From the NCBI GenBank assembly GCA_026193735.1, contig JAPHUJ010000187.1, positions 1 to 5,598 on the forward strand: a stretch of 5,598 bases of DNA, written 5' to 3'. Positions 4,656-5,598 of this stretch are shown here, one piece after another; within the stretch, counting starts at the first letter, position 1, and the number at the start of each line of letters is the position of its first letter. This stretch comes from Sulfurovum sp. (GTDB lineage Bacteria > Campylobacterota > Campylobacteria > Campylobacterales > Sulfurovaceae). The position numbers and the translations under genes are program-made. The notes below the pieces were generated by a model. The model saw nothing but the letters and a program-made list of their open reading frames with translations, was not told the origin of the DNA and did no database searches.

Positions 4656-5598
4656 ATGAAAAAAGTATTGGTGATCGGTGGAGGCTATGGCGGTCTTCGT
4701 GCGATAGAGACTTTGGCTAAATATAAAGAAATAGATATTACCTTGATCGATAAAAACCCTTATCACTATTTACAAACAGAAGCCTATGGTTATATAGCAG
4801 GTCGGTTCGATATTCATGATATTGCCATTGATTTGAATAACTGGTGCCATGGATTTAAAGGAAGAGTCCATTTTGTACATGGAAATGCAAATGCAGTAAA
4901 CTTTAAAAAGAAGAATGTTAGTGTAAATGATACAGCTTTATCTTATGACTACCTCATTATAGCGACAGGTGCAAAAACAAACTTTTTTTCATTTATTGAA
5001 GGTTTAAGAGAGCACAGTTATGGTGTCAAAAATTTGCAAAGGGCCTATAATTTTAGAAAAGAATTTGAGAATCTTATTTATACAAAACTGCAAAATGAAC
5101 ATGGACGCAATGAAGGTGAAATAAATATTGCCATAGGTGGAGCAGGGCTTAGTGGAGTGGAAGTCGCTGCTGAAATGGCATATGTTCTTCAGGCTTACAG
5201 TAAAACCATTGGAGATACTGCCAAAGAAATAAAGATATATCTTATTGACGCAAGTGAAACCATCCTTCCCGGAATGGGAGAATACACCATTTCCAATACC
5301 AAGAAAAGGTTAGAATCACTCGGTGTTAAAATTTTGACAAGTGCTTTTATAAACACAGTGGATGCATCGTATATACATTTTAAAAATGGTGAAAAACTAC
5401 AGTACCGTTTCATGATCTTTACAGGAGGAATCAAGGCTTCAGAGCTCAATAATATCATAAAGAATGAGAAAAATAGGCTTGAGCAACTCATTGCTACACC
5501 AGAATTGAACATCCAAGGTCAAAGAGATGTATTTGCCATTGGTGACTGTGTTGAGATTAAAGACAGTGAAGATAATGTATTGCCTCCAACTGCACAAA
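4656..5598 (+). CDS. Type II NADH:quinone oxidoreductase-like FAD protein, N-terminal part (3' end outside window)
   Basis: The 314 residues seen run without interruption to the window edge. The N-terminal FAD-binding Rossmann motif is VIGGGYGG (6-13), with D32 at the end of the second strand. ATGAKTN (103-109) and a second nucleotide-binding motif, IAIGGAGLSGVEVAAE (158-173), follow. The acidic residue D198 at the next strand end suits NADH. The FAD-contacting FAIGDC (293-298) and PPTAQ (310-314) match the start of the quinone-site region of NDH-2 enzymes. These single-subunit peripheral membrane proteins oxidise NADH and reduce quinone without pumping protons. Only C64 and C298 are seen, which argues against sulfide:quinone reductase, whose three cysteines are conserved. 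ATG 4656 is chosen, with GGAGAG at 4642-4647; GTG 4653 is directly in frame and also possible. The gene is divergent from the tRNA cluster. Confidence 0.85.
   Translation, partial: MKKVLVIGGGYGGLRAIETLAKYKEIDITLIDKNPYHYLQTEAYGYIAGRFDIHDIAIDLNNWCHGFKGRVHFVHGNANAVNFKKKNVSVNDTALSYDYLIIATGAKTNFFSFIEGLREHSYGVKNLQRAYNFRKEFENLIYTKLQNEHGRNEGEINIAIGGAGLSGVEVAAEMAYVLQAYSKTIGDTAKEIKIYLIDASETILPGMGEYTISNTKKRLESLGVKILTSAFINTVDASYIHFKNGEKLQYRFMIFTGGIKASELNNIIKNEKNRLEQLIATPELNIQGQRDVFAIGDCVEIKDSEDNVLPPTAQ

Noticed and set aside
5195..5512. Open frame of 105 codons on the minus strand
   Set aside because: It lies wholly antisense to the flavoprotein, whose frame has clear domain motifs; the hydrophobic, serine-rich translation is typical of an antisense shadow.
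1..5598. Search for a CRISPR array, transposon, toxin-antitoxin or other defence system
   Set aside because: No regularly spaced repeats, transposase, or small paired genes were found; all long frames are accounted for by housekeeping or envelope genes.

Overview
The window looks like chromosomal DNA of a low-GC campylobacterotan (epsilonproteobacterium), most likely of the Sulfurovum/Sulfurimonas kind. The reasons are the AT-rich spacers with TATAAT-type -10 boxes and poor -35 boxes, the ubiX-coaD-tmk-hisS gene order (recalled from Campylobacter jejuni and, in part, Helicobacter pylori), and the protein sequences themselves. No mobile element, CRISPR array, toxin or defence gene is visible. 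Most of the window is ordinary housekeeping DNA; the less ordinary signals are in the RNA-level structure between the genes.

Layout. Bases 1-288 (+) are the C-terminal end of a probable ABC-transport auxiliary lipoprotein (MCE/Mla-type lipid transport). An AT-rich spacer with promoter candidates leads to a complete small outer-membrane beta-barrel gene (460-1053, +), which ends in an intrinsic terminator whose loop contains the stop codon. It converges on hisS (1082-2293, -). Upstream of hisS is a 148-base leader with mutually exclusive pairing segments. Before that, on the same strand, lies a tightly coupled operon ubiX-coaD-tmk (4022 down to 2442): ubiX and coaD are separated by one base, and coaD and tmk share one base. 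Further upstream, still on the minus strand, are three tRNA genes in the order Leu(CAA), Gly(TCC), Gly(GCC). A run of contiguous hairpins fills much of the Leu-Gly spacer, and a perfect 10-base inverted repeat brackets tRNA-Gly(TCC). From 4656 to the right edge (+), divergent from the tRNAs, is a type II NADH dehydrogenase-like flavoprotein that runs off the window.

How the parts relate. The minus-strand block supplies basic metabolism and translation: prenyl-FMN for a UbiD-type decarboxylase (UbiX), coenzyme A (CoaD), dTTP (Tmk), charged tRNA-His (HisS) and two tRNA species. The flavoprotein probably feeds electrons from NADH into the quinone pool, and UbiX may support quinone synthesis; that link is inference. 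The two left-hand plus-strand genes both concern the outer membrane.
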